Positions 41,662 through 49,903 of a stretch of 64,000 bases of DNA are shown here, piece by piece. The DNA lies in NCBI GenBank assembly GCA_002083615.1, contig MSXO01000051.1, positions 24,731 to 88,730 on the forward strand. Direction: 5' to 3'. Both the position numbers and the translations under genes were made by a program. Origin of the DNA: Proteobacteria bacterium ST_bin11 (GTDB lineage: Bacteria; Pseudomonadota; Gammaproteobacteria; Methylococcales; Methylomonadaceae). Each line of letters starts with the position of its first letter. Position 1 is the stretch's first letter. The notes beneath the pieces were generated by a model, which was not told the DNA's origin, searched no databases, and was given only the letters and a program-made list of their open reading frames with translations.

Positions 41662-42117
41662 ATGCAATTGACTGCACACACCGATTACGCGCTGCGCGTC
41701 TTAATTTATCTGGCGATCAACGCCGAAAATCGGGTGACAATTACTGAATTAGCCGACTTTTTCGGCATTTCCAGAAACCACCTGGTGAAGGTGGTACACA
41801 AACTGGGTGTAAAAGGTTTTGTGCAAACTGTGCGCGGCAAAGGAGGCGGCATCCGCTTATCGAGGCCAGCGCGGGACATCAGCGTGGGCAATGTAGTCAG
41901 GGAGATGGAGGGTCACTTCCATATCGCCGAATGCTTTAACCCCAAAAAACAGGGCCTCTGCGCACTGGAGAATGGTTGTGGGCTGATAGGAATATTGGGC
42001 GGTGCGATTGAGCAGTTTTTACGGACTTTGGATAAGGCGGTGTTGAGCGACTTGGTGGGTCAATCTTCCAGACAAAAATTTGTCAGACCGACCAGAATGG
42101 AGCGCAAGCCGGATTAA
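41662..42117 (+). CDS. nsrR: Rrf2-family Fe-S regulator, NsrR-like
   Basis: A 151-residue Rrf2 regulator: winged helix (MQLTAHTDYALRVLIYLA, ITELADFFGISRNHLVKVVH, RGKGGGIRLSRPARDISVGN) and three Cys in AECFNPKKQGLCALENGCGL that fit the Fe-S ligands of NsrR, the nitric oxide sensor. Spacing between the first and second Cys is longer than in E. coli NsrR (eight residues between rather than four), so the symbol is tentative. No NO-detoxification gene is next to it. The ribosome site is poor. Confidence 0.82.
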   Translation: MQLTAHTDYALRVLIYLAINAENRVTITELADFFGISRNHLVKVVHKLGVKGFVQTVRGKGGGIRLSRPARDISVGNVVREMEGHFHIAECFNPKKQGLCALENGCGLIGILGGAIEQFLRTLDKAVLSDLVGQSSRQKFVRPTRMERKPD

Positions 42118-42154
42118 AGCGTTTCATCGCTTGGAGTGCAGCCCCTAGTTGCCT

Positions 42155-42793
42155 TTAGCGGTAAGCGCCGACGTAGGGGTTGTTGCGCATTTCTGCGCCA
42201 AAAGTAGACATCGGGCCGTGGCCAGGGATAAATTTCACGTCTTCGCCCAATGGCCATAGTTTTAATTCAATCGAATCGATCAAGGTTTGATGATCGCCCT
42301 TTGGGAAATCGGTGCGGCCTATCGAGCCCTTGAACAACACATCGCCAACCAACGCCAAACCCTGTTCCGCGCTAAAAAACACCACATGGCCGGGCGTATG
42401 GCCGGGGCAGTGAATCACCTGCAACACTTCGTTGCCAACTTTTACCGTATCACCATCGTTCAGCCAGCGCTGCGGCGTAAAGCTTTTCGATTGCGGAAAG
42501 CCGAACATTCGGCATTGTTCCGACAGGGCCTTGATCCAGAAGTCATCTTCAATATGCGGGCCGATGATCGGCAGAGAGAGCTTTGCGGCCAACTCGGCCA
42601 CGCCGCCGACATGATCGAGATGGCCGTGGGTTACCAGGATCGACTCCAACTCCACGCCTTGTTTTTTAACTTCCTTTAATAATACATCGAGATCACCGCC
42701 CGGATCGACCAAGGCGGCTTTATTGGTTTGTTCGCAGACCAATAAGGTGCAGTTTTGTTGATAGGCTGTGACGGGGATTAGGGTGTAACGCAT
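42155..42793 (-). CDS. Metallo-beta-lactamase-fold hydrolase (glyoxalase II-like, YcbL type)
   Basis: A 212-residue zinc hydrolase. Metal-binding motif THGHLDHVGG near residue 56, a further His in HCPGHTPGHV, Asp in GDVLFKGSIGRTDFP and a final His in FIPGHGPMST. The length and the GRTDFP sequence fit YcbL-type type II glyoxalase-like enzymes rather than full GloB, which is longer and has a C-terminal helical domain. It follows sucB on the same strand after a hairpin; a functional link is not implied. Confidence 0.88.
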   Translation of the reverse strand: MRYTLIPVTAYQQNCTLLVCEQTNKAALVDPGGDLDVLLKEVKKQGVELESILVTHGHLDHVGGVAELAAKLSLPIIGPHIEDDFWIKALSEQCRMFGFPQSKSFTPQRWLNDGDTVKVGNEVLQVIHCPGHTPGHVVFFSAEQGLALVGDVLFKGSIGRTDFPKGDHQTLIDSIELKLWPLGEDVKFIPGHGPMSTFGAEMRNNPYVGAYR

Positions 42794-42819
42794 GCTAAGT
42801 AGGTAGCTGGTTGGCTGGA

Positions 42820-42837
42820 CTCCCGCTTTCGCGGGAG
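42820..42837. repeat. Small perfect hairpin between sucB and the hydrolase gene
   Basis: CTCCCGC-TTTC-GCGGGAG. There is no T-tract in either direction. It is of the REP-type 'cccgctttcgcggg' class. Confidence 0.5.
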
Positions 42838-42853
42838 CTCCGATTTGACGTAT

Positions 42854-44050
42854 CTAAATATTCAGCAATAAATGCGCTGGTGCTTCCAGACATTCCTTGA
42901 TGATGCCCAAAAATTGCACCGCTTCCTTGCCGTCCACCAAACGATGATCGTAGGATAAGGCCAGGTACATGATAGGACGAATCACGATTTCACCATTTTC
43001 CACCACCGGTCTGTCCTTAATGGCGTGCATACCTAAAATCGCGCATTGTGGCGGGTTCAAAATGGGCGTGGATAACATGGAGCCGAAGATGCCGCCGTTG
43101 GTGATGGTAAAGGTACCGCCACTGAGATCTTCAACACTGATCGAGCCGTTACGGGCTTTGTTGCCGAAATCGTGGATGCCTTTCTCTATACCGGCAAAAT
43201 CCAGTTGATCGGCGTCGCGCAAAATCGGCACGATCAAGCCGCGCGGCGTGGTGACGGCAATGCCGATGTCGTAATAGCCGTGGTAAATGATGTCGCTGCC
43301 GTCTATTGAGGCGTTGATGGCCGGAAAGCGTTTTAAGCCTTCAATCGAAGCCTTCACGAAGAAGGACATGAAACCCAGCTTGATGCTGTGCTTGGCTTCG
43401 AAACGATCTTTATAGTGATTGCGCAGATCAATGACGGCACTAAGATTAACTTCATTAAAGGTGGTCAGCATCGCTGCGCTTTGCTGGGCTTGCAGCAAAC
43501 GTTCCGCAACTTTGGCGCGCAAGCGGGTCATCGGCACCCGTTGTTCCGGGCGCAGGCTGGCGACGGCTGTGGCCGACAACGGCGAGTGCGTCTCCGCTAC
43601 CGGTGTAGTCACAGGCGCTGGCGTGGGAGAAGCTTGGGTGTCTTTACCTTGTTCGTTCAAGAAATCCAAAACATCGGTTTTCAGAATCCGGCCATGTTTT
43701 CCGGAGCCGGCGATGGCTTGCGGGTCAAGGTCTTTTTCCGCGACGAGTTTGCGAACCGAAGGGCTGAGTATGGCGTCTTCGGCTTTCTCGGTTACTGGCG
43801 CGGGCTTCGCTTGCTGGGCGTCTAGTTTGGCCAACAGTTGACCGCCGACGACAGTTTCGCCGTCTTGAACCACCAGTTCCACCAGAGTCCCTGATTTGGG
43901 TGCTGGGACTTCTAGGATGACTTTGTCGGTTTCGAGATCGGCCAGATTGTCGCCTTCGTTGACCCATTCGCCGGCTTGCTTGTGCCATGCGACTAAGGTG
44001 GCGTCTGATACGGATTCGGGTAAGCTGGGGACCAGAATTTCAAAGCTCAT
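42854..44050 (-). CDS. sucB: Dihydrolipoyllysine succinyltransferase (2-oxoglutarate dehydrogenase E2)
   Basis: E2 core of the 2-oxoglutarate dehydrogenase complex, transferring succinyl from lipoamide to CoA. 398 residues from MSFEILVPSLPESVSDATL. Lipoyl domain with the modified Lys in DLETDKVILEVPAP (about 42), a peripheral-subunit-binding domain (SPSVRKLVAEKDLDPQAIAG), an Ala/Pro/Thr-rich linker, and the catalytic domain ending SYDHRLVDGKEAVQFL with the active-site His. I start at the ATG at 44050 (AAGGAA upstream). The start overlaps the end of sucA by 11 bases, implying coupled translation. No lpd follows. Confidence 0.97.
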   Translation of the reverse strand: MSFEILVPSLPESVSDATLVAWHKQAGEWVNEGDNLADLETDKVILEVPAPKSGTLVELVVQDGETVVGGQLLAKLDAQQAKPAPVTEKAEDAILSPSVRKLVAEKDLDPQAIAGSGKHGRILKTDVLDFLNEQGKDTQASPTPAPVTTPVAETHSPLSATAVASLRPEQRVPMTRLRAKVAERLLQAQQSAAMLTTFNEVNLSAVIDLRNHYKDRFEAKHSIKLGFMSFFVKASIEGLKRFPAINASIDGSDIIYHGYYDIGIAVTTPRGLIVPILRDADQLDFAGIEKGIHDFGNKARNGSISVEDLSGGTFTITNGGIFGSMLSTPILNPPQCAILGMHAIKDRPVVENGEIVIRPIMYLALSYDHRLVDGKEAVQFLGIIKECLEAPAHLLLNI

Positions 44051-46883
44051 GTGTATTTCCTTCATTGCTGCCATAGAGCGCTGTGTTTACCACTGCGCGT
44101 TGTTCATTAAGATGGGTTTTATAGTTACCGACCGCAGGTGATGCTGACGCGACTCTGCCGGCATAACTGATTGGAATGTTCTTATCTAGCAAATCGAAAA
44201 AATGGTGCTTGCTTTGGTACCAGGCGCCTTGGTTTTTCGGTTCTTCCTGACACCAGACAATGTGTTCGATATTCGGATATTTGTCGATTTCGCGCTTGAA
44301 TTGTTCGTTCGGAAACGGATAGAGCTGCTCGATCCGAATAATCGCGACATGGCGCAGTTGTTCTTGATCCAGGCGGCGGGCCTCCAATAAATCGAAATAT
44401 ACCTTGCCGGCGCACAGCACGATGCGGGTGACATGGTAGGGATCGATATCGTCCTGTTCGCCAATCACGTTCAAAAATTCGCCATGGGTCAAATCGCTCA
44501 GTGTCGATACCGCTAGTTTGTGGCGCAGCAGGCTTTTCGGACTCATTACGATAAGCGGCTTACGATACTGGCGCAACATTTGCCGGCGCAGCAGATGAAA
44601 AATTTGCGCCGGTGTGGTGGGCACACAAACTTGAATATTGTGGTCGGCACATAACTGAAGATAGCGCTCTAAGCGAGCCGAGGAGTGTTCTGGGCCTTGG
44701 CCTTCAAAACCGTGCGGCAGTAGCATCACTAAGCCGCTTAGCTTGCCCCATTTGGTTTCGCCCGAGGAAATGAATTGGTCGATTACTACTTGGGCACCGT
44801 TGGCGAAATCACCGAATTGCGCTTCCCAGATCACCAGCTTATTGGGCTCAGTGGAACTGTAACCGTATTCAAAACCCAAAACCCCAGCTTCCGAAAGCAG
44901 CGAGTTGAAGATTTGCGCTCGACCCTGGTTTTCGCTCAGATGTTTGAGTGGAATGTAGTTCTCACCGTTGGCCTGATTCAGCAAAATAGCATGGCGATGC
45001 GAGAAAGTGCCGCGGCCAATGTCCTGGCCGGTCAGGCGCATATTGAAGTTTTCCAGTAGCAACGTCGCATAAGCCAAATTTTCCGCGAAGCCCCAATCCA
45101 TGGGGATTTCGCCGGCCGCCATTTTATTGCGGTCTTCCATTACCTTGGCGACTCTCGGATGCAATTCAAAACCGTCCGGCAAACTTTGCAGGCGTTGGTT
45201 ACAAAACTGGATATGCTCTAATGACACCGAGGTGTCGGCAGGCGTATCCCAGTGTTTGTTTTGATAGGGTAACCAGCGCGCGGAATAGGAATACACGTTG
45301 TTTTCGATAATCGGGCGGGATACCGGTTGGCCTTCGTTGAGCAATTGTTGGTAGTCCTGCTCCATTTTTTGCACGATGTCTTCAGTGACAACGCCTTCAG
45401 CGATCAATTTCTGAGCGTAGATTTGCGGCGGGGTCTGGTGATCGCGGATCGACTTGTACATCATCGGCTGGGTAGCTGCCGGTTCGTCCGCCTCGTTATG
45501 GCCGTGGCGGCGATAGCAAATTAAATCGATTACCACGTCTTTATGAAAGGTATTACGATAATCCAGCGCCAGTTGCGTGACGAAAATTACCGCTTCAGGG
45601 TCGTCGCCGTTCACATGAAATACCGGCGCCTGAATCATATTGGCTACGTCGGTGCAATACAGTGTGGAACGCGCGTCGAACGGGTTGCTGGTCGTAAAAC
45701 CGATCTGATTGTTGATGACGATATGCACGGTGCCGCCGGTGGAGAAGGCGCGCGTTTCCGACATATTCAAGGTTTCCATCACAATCCCTTGGCCGGCAAA
45801 AGCGGCGTCTCCATGGATTAATATGGGTAAAATTGCTTCGAAACCGTCGACGCCGTGTCTATCTTGGCGGGCTTTTACCGAACCTTCCACCACCGGATTG
45901 ATAATTTCCAGATGCGAGGGATTAAAAGCCAGCGTCAAATGAATCGGGCCGCCCGGCGTGGCGATATTGGAGGAAAAGCCTTGATGATATTTGACGTCGC
46001 CGGTCAGTACGCCTGGCGAGGAAGTATGGGTGCCCTCGAATTCGCCGAATAGTACCGCCGGGCTTTTGCCCAATATATTGATGAGCACGTTCAAGCGACC
46101 GCGATGCGCCATGCCGATCACGATTTCCTTGCCTTTGTGTTCGCCGGCGCGCTGGATCAATTCGTCGAGTACCGGAATCAGCGACTCGCCGCCTTCCAGC
46201 GAAAAGCGTTTTTGGCCGACATATTTACGATGTAGGAAGCGTTCAAGGCCTTCAGCGGCAATCAATAATTTCAACAACCACTGGCGTTTCTCAGGATGGC
46301 TGCTGAAGTCCGGTTTAGCACCCTCCAATTTATCCTTGATCCAACGCTTCTTTTCGTCATCGACAATATGCATGTATTCGCTACCGATGCTGCGGCAGTA
46401 AATCTCATGAAGCGTTTGAATGATGGCCTTTAATGGCAAACGGTCAACGCCGCATAGGCCGCCGGTGTCGAACAATGTGCTCATGTCCGCGTCTGTCAAA
46501 CCATAATATATAGGCTCTAAATCCGCGGGGATGCTTTGGGATTGACCGAGCGGGTTGTTGGCGGCTATCTGGTGGCCTTTGACCCGGTAATGATTGATCA
46601 AGCGGGCTACTGCCGATTGCTTCTTGACACTTTGCTCGGTAAAGCCCTGCATTCTGGCCAGCCTGCCTGGTTCCGCTATCGCCAGTTTTTCGAAGCGTTC
46701 AACAATCACGCTGTGCGGCGTATCTTCGGTGGCGCCGCTACGAATGTGATCGAAGCGCTGTCGCCAGCTTGGGCTGATGGATTCCGGATTGCTCAAGTAC
46801 TGCTCGTACAAGTACTCGATGAAATGGGCATTGCCTCCATATAACGAGGAGGACTCTTCGAATTGTTTAAGCAGGCTACTCAT
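44040..46883 (-). CDS. sucA: 2-oxoglutarate dehydrogenase E1 component
   Basis: Thiamine-diphosphate-dependent E1 that decarboxylates 2-oxoglutarate. 947 residues, close to the E. coli enzyme. Seen: N-terminal peptide with YLEQYL-like EYLYEQYLSNPESISPSWR, the TPP region GMAHRGRLNVLINILGK, HGDAAFAGQGIVMETLNMS, and NNQIGFTTSNPFDARST, and the C-terminal transketolase-like part with RGTFSHRHA and LPHGFEGQGPEHSSARLERY. It is followed by overlapping sucB. Its presence together with sucB indicates a complete oxidative branch of the citrate cycle, a point of interest if the host is a type I methanotroph. Confidence 0.98.
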   Translation of the reverse strand: MSSLLKQFEESSSLYGGNAHFIEYLYEQYLSNPESISPSWRQRFDHIRSGATEDTPHSVIVERFEKLAIAEPGRLARMQGFTEQSVKKQSAVARLINHYRVKGHQIAANNPLGQSQSIPADLEPIYYGLTDADMSTLFDTGGLCGVDRLPLKAIIQTLHEIYCRSIGSEYMHIVDDEKKRWIKDKLEGAKPDFSSHPEKRQWLLKLLIAAEGLERFLHRKYVGQKRFSLEGGESLIPVLDELIQRAGEHKGKEIVIGMAHRGRLNVLINILGKSPAVLFGEFEGTHTSSPGVLTGDVKYHQGFSSNIATPGGPIHLTLAFNPSHLEIINPVVEGSVKARQDRHGVDGFEAILPILIHGDAAFAGQGIVMETLNMSETRAFSTGGTVHIVINNQIGFTTSNPFDARSTLYCTDVANMIQAPVFHVNGDDPEAVIFVTQLALDYRNTFHKDVVIDLICYRRHGHNEADEPAATQPMMYKSIRDHQTPPQIYAQKLIAEGVVTEDIVQKMEQDYQQLLNEGQPVSRPIIENNVYSYSARWLPYQNKHWDTPADTSVSLEHIQFCNQRLQSLPDGFELHPRVAKVMEDRNKMAAGEIPMDWGFAENLAYATLLLENFNMRLTGQDIGRGTFSHRHAILLNQANGENYIPLKHLSENQGRAQIFNSLLSEAGVLGFEYGYSSTEPNKLVIWEAQFGDFANGAQVVIDQFISSGETKWGKLSGLVMLLPHGFEGQGPEHSSARLERYLQLCADHNIQVCVPTTPAQIFHLLRRQMLRQYRKPLIVMSPKSLLRHKLAVSTLSDLTHGEFLNVIGEQDDIDPYHVTRIVLCAGKVYFDLLEARRLDQEQLRHVAIIRIEQLYPFPNEQFKREIDKYPNIEHIVWCQEEPKNQGAWYQSKHHFFDLLDKNIPISYAGRVASASPAVGNYKTHLNEQRAVVNTALYGSNEGNTHEL

Positions 46884-47021
46884 GCAAACATCCAGGTTTT
46901 CGGCAAGTTGAACCGATTATGTTAGAACTAAAATGTTATATTACCAAGGACAAAGTGTCGTAACGGGCTAGTGCATCAAGTGATTCCAGTTTCATTGGGT
47001 TGATAAAATATCGGGAAAAAC

Positions 47022-47717
47022 ATGGCTGATAATAAAGTAGTTATCAAAATTAATTATGATAAAAAGCAATCGGGCATAACTGCTGAGCCGCAAACAGTAA
47101 CGGTTTGGCATATTCGCAGGATACTGACTGCGGTTTTGCTGGCGGTGTTGCTGATATTAGTATTGATTTCATGGTTTGGCGACGAAGTTGAGCAGACTCA
47201 TACTCAGATCGATATCTCGGAAAAAGTTCAAACTTTTAATACGCCGGCTACGGAAAATGTTAAAGAGCAAGTGGCGGCGATAGAGGAAAAGACGGTGCCG
47301 ACTGCCGAGCATCAGGCATTGGTTAACTCTGAAACTGTTAAAAAATCTGACACTATCAGGAAGCCAGCAGCGATTATTTTGGATCGCAAGGTTATCAGAG
47401 CATCATTAAATAACAAGCCTAAGGACAACGAGCCTGGTGAGCCGATTAAGTCGCCGTTGAGAGTTATTCCTAATCAATCCCAGGAAGTTTTTTATTTTAG
47501 TGAGATAAAAAACATGAGAGGTAGGCCTTTGTTTCATCAATGGTCGCGTAACGGGCAAATCGTGCATCAAAAACAATTGGATATAAAAGATAAAATAGCC
47601 AAGGTTTGGTCTAGTAAAACCTTGTCGGCCAAAGATAAAGGCGAATGGCAAGTACGGTTGACGGATAGAAAAGGCAAGGTATATTCCGAGGCGAATTTTT
47701 TAGTAAATGCCGAATAA
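47022..47717 (+). CDS. DUF2914-domain membrane-anchored protein
   Basis: A 231-residue protein: short cytoplasmic N-terminus, one TM helix (about 35-52, ILTAVLLAVLLILVLISWF), a variable Glu/Lys/Thr-rich linker, and a C-terminal DUF2914 domain (EVFYFSEIKNMRGRPLFHQW, SAKDKGEWQVRLTDRKGKV). The periplasmic beta-domain resembles carbohydrate- or ligand-binding modules; function unknown. It is divergent from sucA and 62 bp upstream of the H-NS-like gene. This stretch is clearly more A+T-rich than its surroundings. Confidence 0.82.
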   Translation: MADNKVVIKINYDKKQSGITAEPQTVTVWHIRRILTAVLLAVLLILVLISWFGDEVEQTHTQIDISEKVQTFNTPATENVKEQVAAIEEKTVPTAEHQALVNSETVKKSDTIRKPAAIILDRKVIRASLNNKPKDNEPGEPIKSPLRVIPNQSQEVFYFSEIKNMRGRPLFHQWSRNGQIVHQKQLDIKDKIAKVWSSKTLSAKDKGEWQVRLTDRKGKVYSEANFLVNAE

Positions 47718-47779
47718 TAGTTTTATTTAGAAACGCTGGGTGATAGAATTGCCTGCGTTTTTTGATTAACGAGGAAAAT

Positions 47780-48097
47780 ATGACTGACTTTAATAAACTC
47801 TCCGAAGCCGAATTACAGGCTGTTATTGATAATGCTGAAAAAGCATTAAAAGAAAGACAATCCAGTAAACGTAAGGAAGTAATTGCACAGATAAAGGAAC
47901 TAGCGGTTTCTATCGGCGTGACTGTCGACATTCAAGATGGCGATAAGAAGTCTGAAAGAAAAACCGGTAAGGTTGCGGCTAGATATTGCAGCCCTAACGA
48001 TGCATCCTTAACCTGGTCCGGTCGCGGTTTGGCGCCAAAATGGATGCAGGAACTGCTGGCTTCCGGTCGCAATAAAGCTGAGTTCGAAATTAAATAG
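47780..48097 (+). CDS. H-NS-family nucleoid protein
   Basis: A 105-residue H-NS family protein: N-terminal coiled-coil oligomerisation part (LSEAELQAVIDNAEKALKER), a Lys-rich linker, and the C-terminal DNA-binding domain with YCSPNDASLTWSGRGLAPKW and the AT-hook-like SGRG motif. The start is the ATG at 47780 with GAGG five bases upstream; a TTG six codons earlier is less likely. H-NS proteins silence A+T-rich DNA. It may share a transcript with the DUF2914 gene. Confidence 0.9.
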   Translation: MTDFNKLSEAELQAVIDNAEKALKERQSSKRKEVIAQIKELAVSIGVTVDIQDGDKKSERKTGKVAARYCSPNDASLTWSGRGLAPKWMQELLASGRNKAEFEIK

Positions 48098-48106
48098 TGT
48101 TCAGGT

Positions 48107-48880
48107 TTAAAACGAAAGCTGGTTAGTCCAATGTTTTAGACGGTTTGCCACCCAGGCACCATCGTCCAAACATAAATCATGACCAGCCCACGTGTGCTTG
48201 GAGATGTCGATTTGCCATTTGTGATGAATGGCTTCGGAACAAACCGGTGCGACTAGACGGTCGCCCCGGCCATTCAATATCAGCAAGCCTGCTTCCGGTT
48301 TTCTATTGACAGGCACATACTGGGCCGCTGCTTTAAGTTGGTTTAGACAATTACTCAAACTGATTGGTCGTATTTGCTGTATGGCTGTCCAGGCCTTGGC
48401 CGTTTCCAGGTAGTGATCTTCCCTATTGCTAACCAGCTTTATAATTGCCAATTCTCGTTTGTACAAATCTCGTTCCAGTAAGAGGCCGAGAAATTGTCGA
48501 TAGCTCTGCCAGCGCATGCGCCGATAAAACGGACTCAATCCGGCAAAGCTGGTATTGACCAGCGCGGCTGCCGCGATTTCTTGCGGATGGCGCTGCAGCC
48601 ATTCCCAGGCCACCATTGCACCCATTGACAGCGCTAATACGGTCACTGGTTGCGCCAATAAGCCTGCCGCCAAAGCCTGGCCACGGACTTCTGCCGTTAT
48701 TGCTTCAATGCTGTCGGGGCTTTGTCCTTGGTAATAGCGACCGGTGCCAGGTAAATCGATGCTGCTGATCGTCGCTTCTGGATAGCTTAGTTGCAGCAAA
48801 TCTGGAAAACTCCCCCAATGGGCTGTCTCCCGGCACAGTCCACGCAGTAATAACCAGTGGTGTCCAACTGAATTAGGCAT
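48107..48880 (-). CDS. Alpha/beta-fold hydrolase
   Basis: A 257-residue serine hydrolase fold. Nucleophile Ser in LALSMGAMVAWEW (about 96), acid in NGRGDRLVAP, and His in WAGHDLCLDDG. LLRGLCRETAHWGSFPDLL forms the oxyanion strand. BioH-like in size, but no biotin genes are near. Its ATG overlaps the end of the M14 peptidase gene by eight bases (ATGCCTAA), so it is the third gene of a coupled operon with the peptidase and the acyltransferase. Substrate unknown; a lipid or ester is a reasonable guess from the neighbours. Confidence 0.85.
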   Translation of the reverse strand: MPNSVGHHWLLLRGLCRETAHWGSFPDLLQLSYPEATISSIDLPGTGRYYQGQSPDSIEAITAEVRGQALAAGLLAQPVTVLALSMGAMVAWEWLQRHPQEIAAAALVNTSFAGLSPFYRRMRWQSYRQFLGLLLERDLYKRELAIIKLVSNREDHYLETAKAWTAIQQIRPISLSNCLNQLKAAAQYVPVNRKPEAGLLILNGRGDRLVAPVCSEAIHHKWQIDISKHTWAGHDLCLDDGAWVANRLKHWTNQLSF

Positions 48881-49889
48881 ACCACAGCCCCATAGCCTGT
48901 TGCCTATTATGTTCTTGCTGTAGATCGCCTAATTTAGCCCATTTTTGCGGGTAGAGCAGGCTGCGATACAAGAAATCGAATAAGGTGAGATGCCGGCGCA
49001 TAATGCGCTGTTGGCGATGCGGCAGCAAGGGATGGAACAAGCCGTGCCGTTGAAATAGATGCGTCGGGCTTTTGCGCAGCCAGAGCCATGAGCCCATTTC
49101 CAGAGTCAAGGGGAGGAACACGCGCTGCTTGCCGTGACGATCGATAAAATCGTCGTAAAGATAATCCCACAGGTCGCCACTGATCACGTACTCTTGGCTC
49201 ATCGGTTCTATTTTATAAAAATGATGCGGGTAGCAGCGATCAAACAACTGTTTCAAACCGTAGGCTTCTGCGATGCCTGGAAATGGCGTCTGACATGAGG
49301 CATAAGGAAACCACAATCTGTCGTGTATGCCAAAACCTGAATGTAGATCAATGGCGATTGACAGCGGTGCGTCGAATAAATGTTTATGGACGACTCTACA
49401 TAAAGCCTGGGCTTCTTTTTCCATTTTCGATTCGTCGCCGCGATACCAAGGCAGTTTGGCGCTAAAACGTTGGCCGCTGTAAAGCCTTGTATTGCCTACG
49501 CTTTCGATGGGTGAATTCCGCATCAAATCCACGCCATGACCGTTGCAACGAGTGCCTCGATAGACGCCTACGGGGTTGACGATGGGCACGAACACCAGTC
49601 TTGAATGTTGCAAACGATTGTTAAATTCCTCGTCCCAATCCAAAAGCTGCAGGATGGTTTGTAAGTAGGCCAGTATGACTTCCGAGCCGATTTTCTCCAG
49701 GCCATGCACGCCGCCGAAAAAAGCCAATACCGGGACATCCGGGCTGGTCGAGCCCAGGCTGAGGCAATGAATGGGAAAATGCCTGTCCTTATAGTTGATC
49801 TCCTCGACGATCTCGCAATGGGCGCGGTCGCCGAATTGCTCGATCAGCATTTCCAGCTGCTCCAGCTCCGGGAATGAGCGATTTTCCAT
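48873..49889 (-). CDS. M14-family zinc carboxypeptidase-like protein
   Basis: A 338-residue protein of the M14/succinylglutamate-desuccinylase fold. Zinc ligands: His and Glu in GGVHGLEKIG (HxxE), and the third His in SIAIDLHSGFG. The conserved NPVGVYRGTRCNGHGVDLMRN holds the substrate-binding Asn-Arg pair. The catalytic Glu should be in LTLEMGSWLWL near residue 270. Peptidoglycan peptide or acyl-amino-acid cleavage is possible. It lies 14 bp after the acyltransferase and overlaps the alpha/beta hydrolase by eight bases. Confidence 0.85.
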   Translation of the reverse strand: MENRSFPELEQLEMLIEQFGDRAHCEIVEEINYKDRHFPIHCLSLGSTSPDVPVLAFFGGVHGLEKIGSEVILAYLQTILQLLDWDEEFNNRLQHSRLVFVPIVNPVGVYRGTRCNGHGVDLMRNSPIESVGNTRLYSGQRFSAKLPWYRGDESKMEKEAQALCRVVHKHLFDAPLSIAIDLHSGFGIHDRLWFPYASCQTPFPGIAEAYGLKQLFDRCYPHHFYKIEPMSQEYVISGDLWDYLYDDFIDRHGKQRVFLPLTLEMGSWLWLRKSPTHLFQRHGLFHPLLPHRQQRIMRRHLTLFDFLYRSLLYPQKWAKLGDLQQEHNRQQAMGLWYA

Positions 49890-49903
49890 GAAATTATAAT
49901 TTT

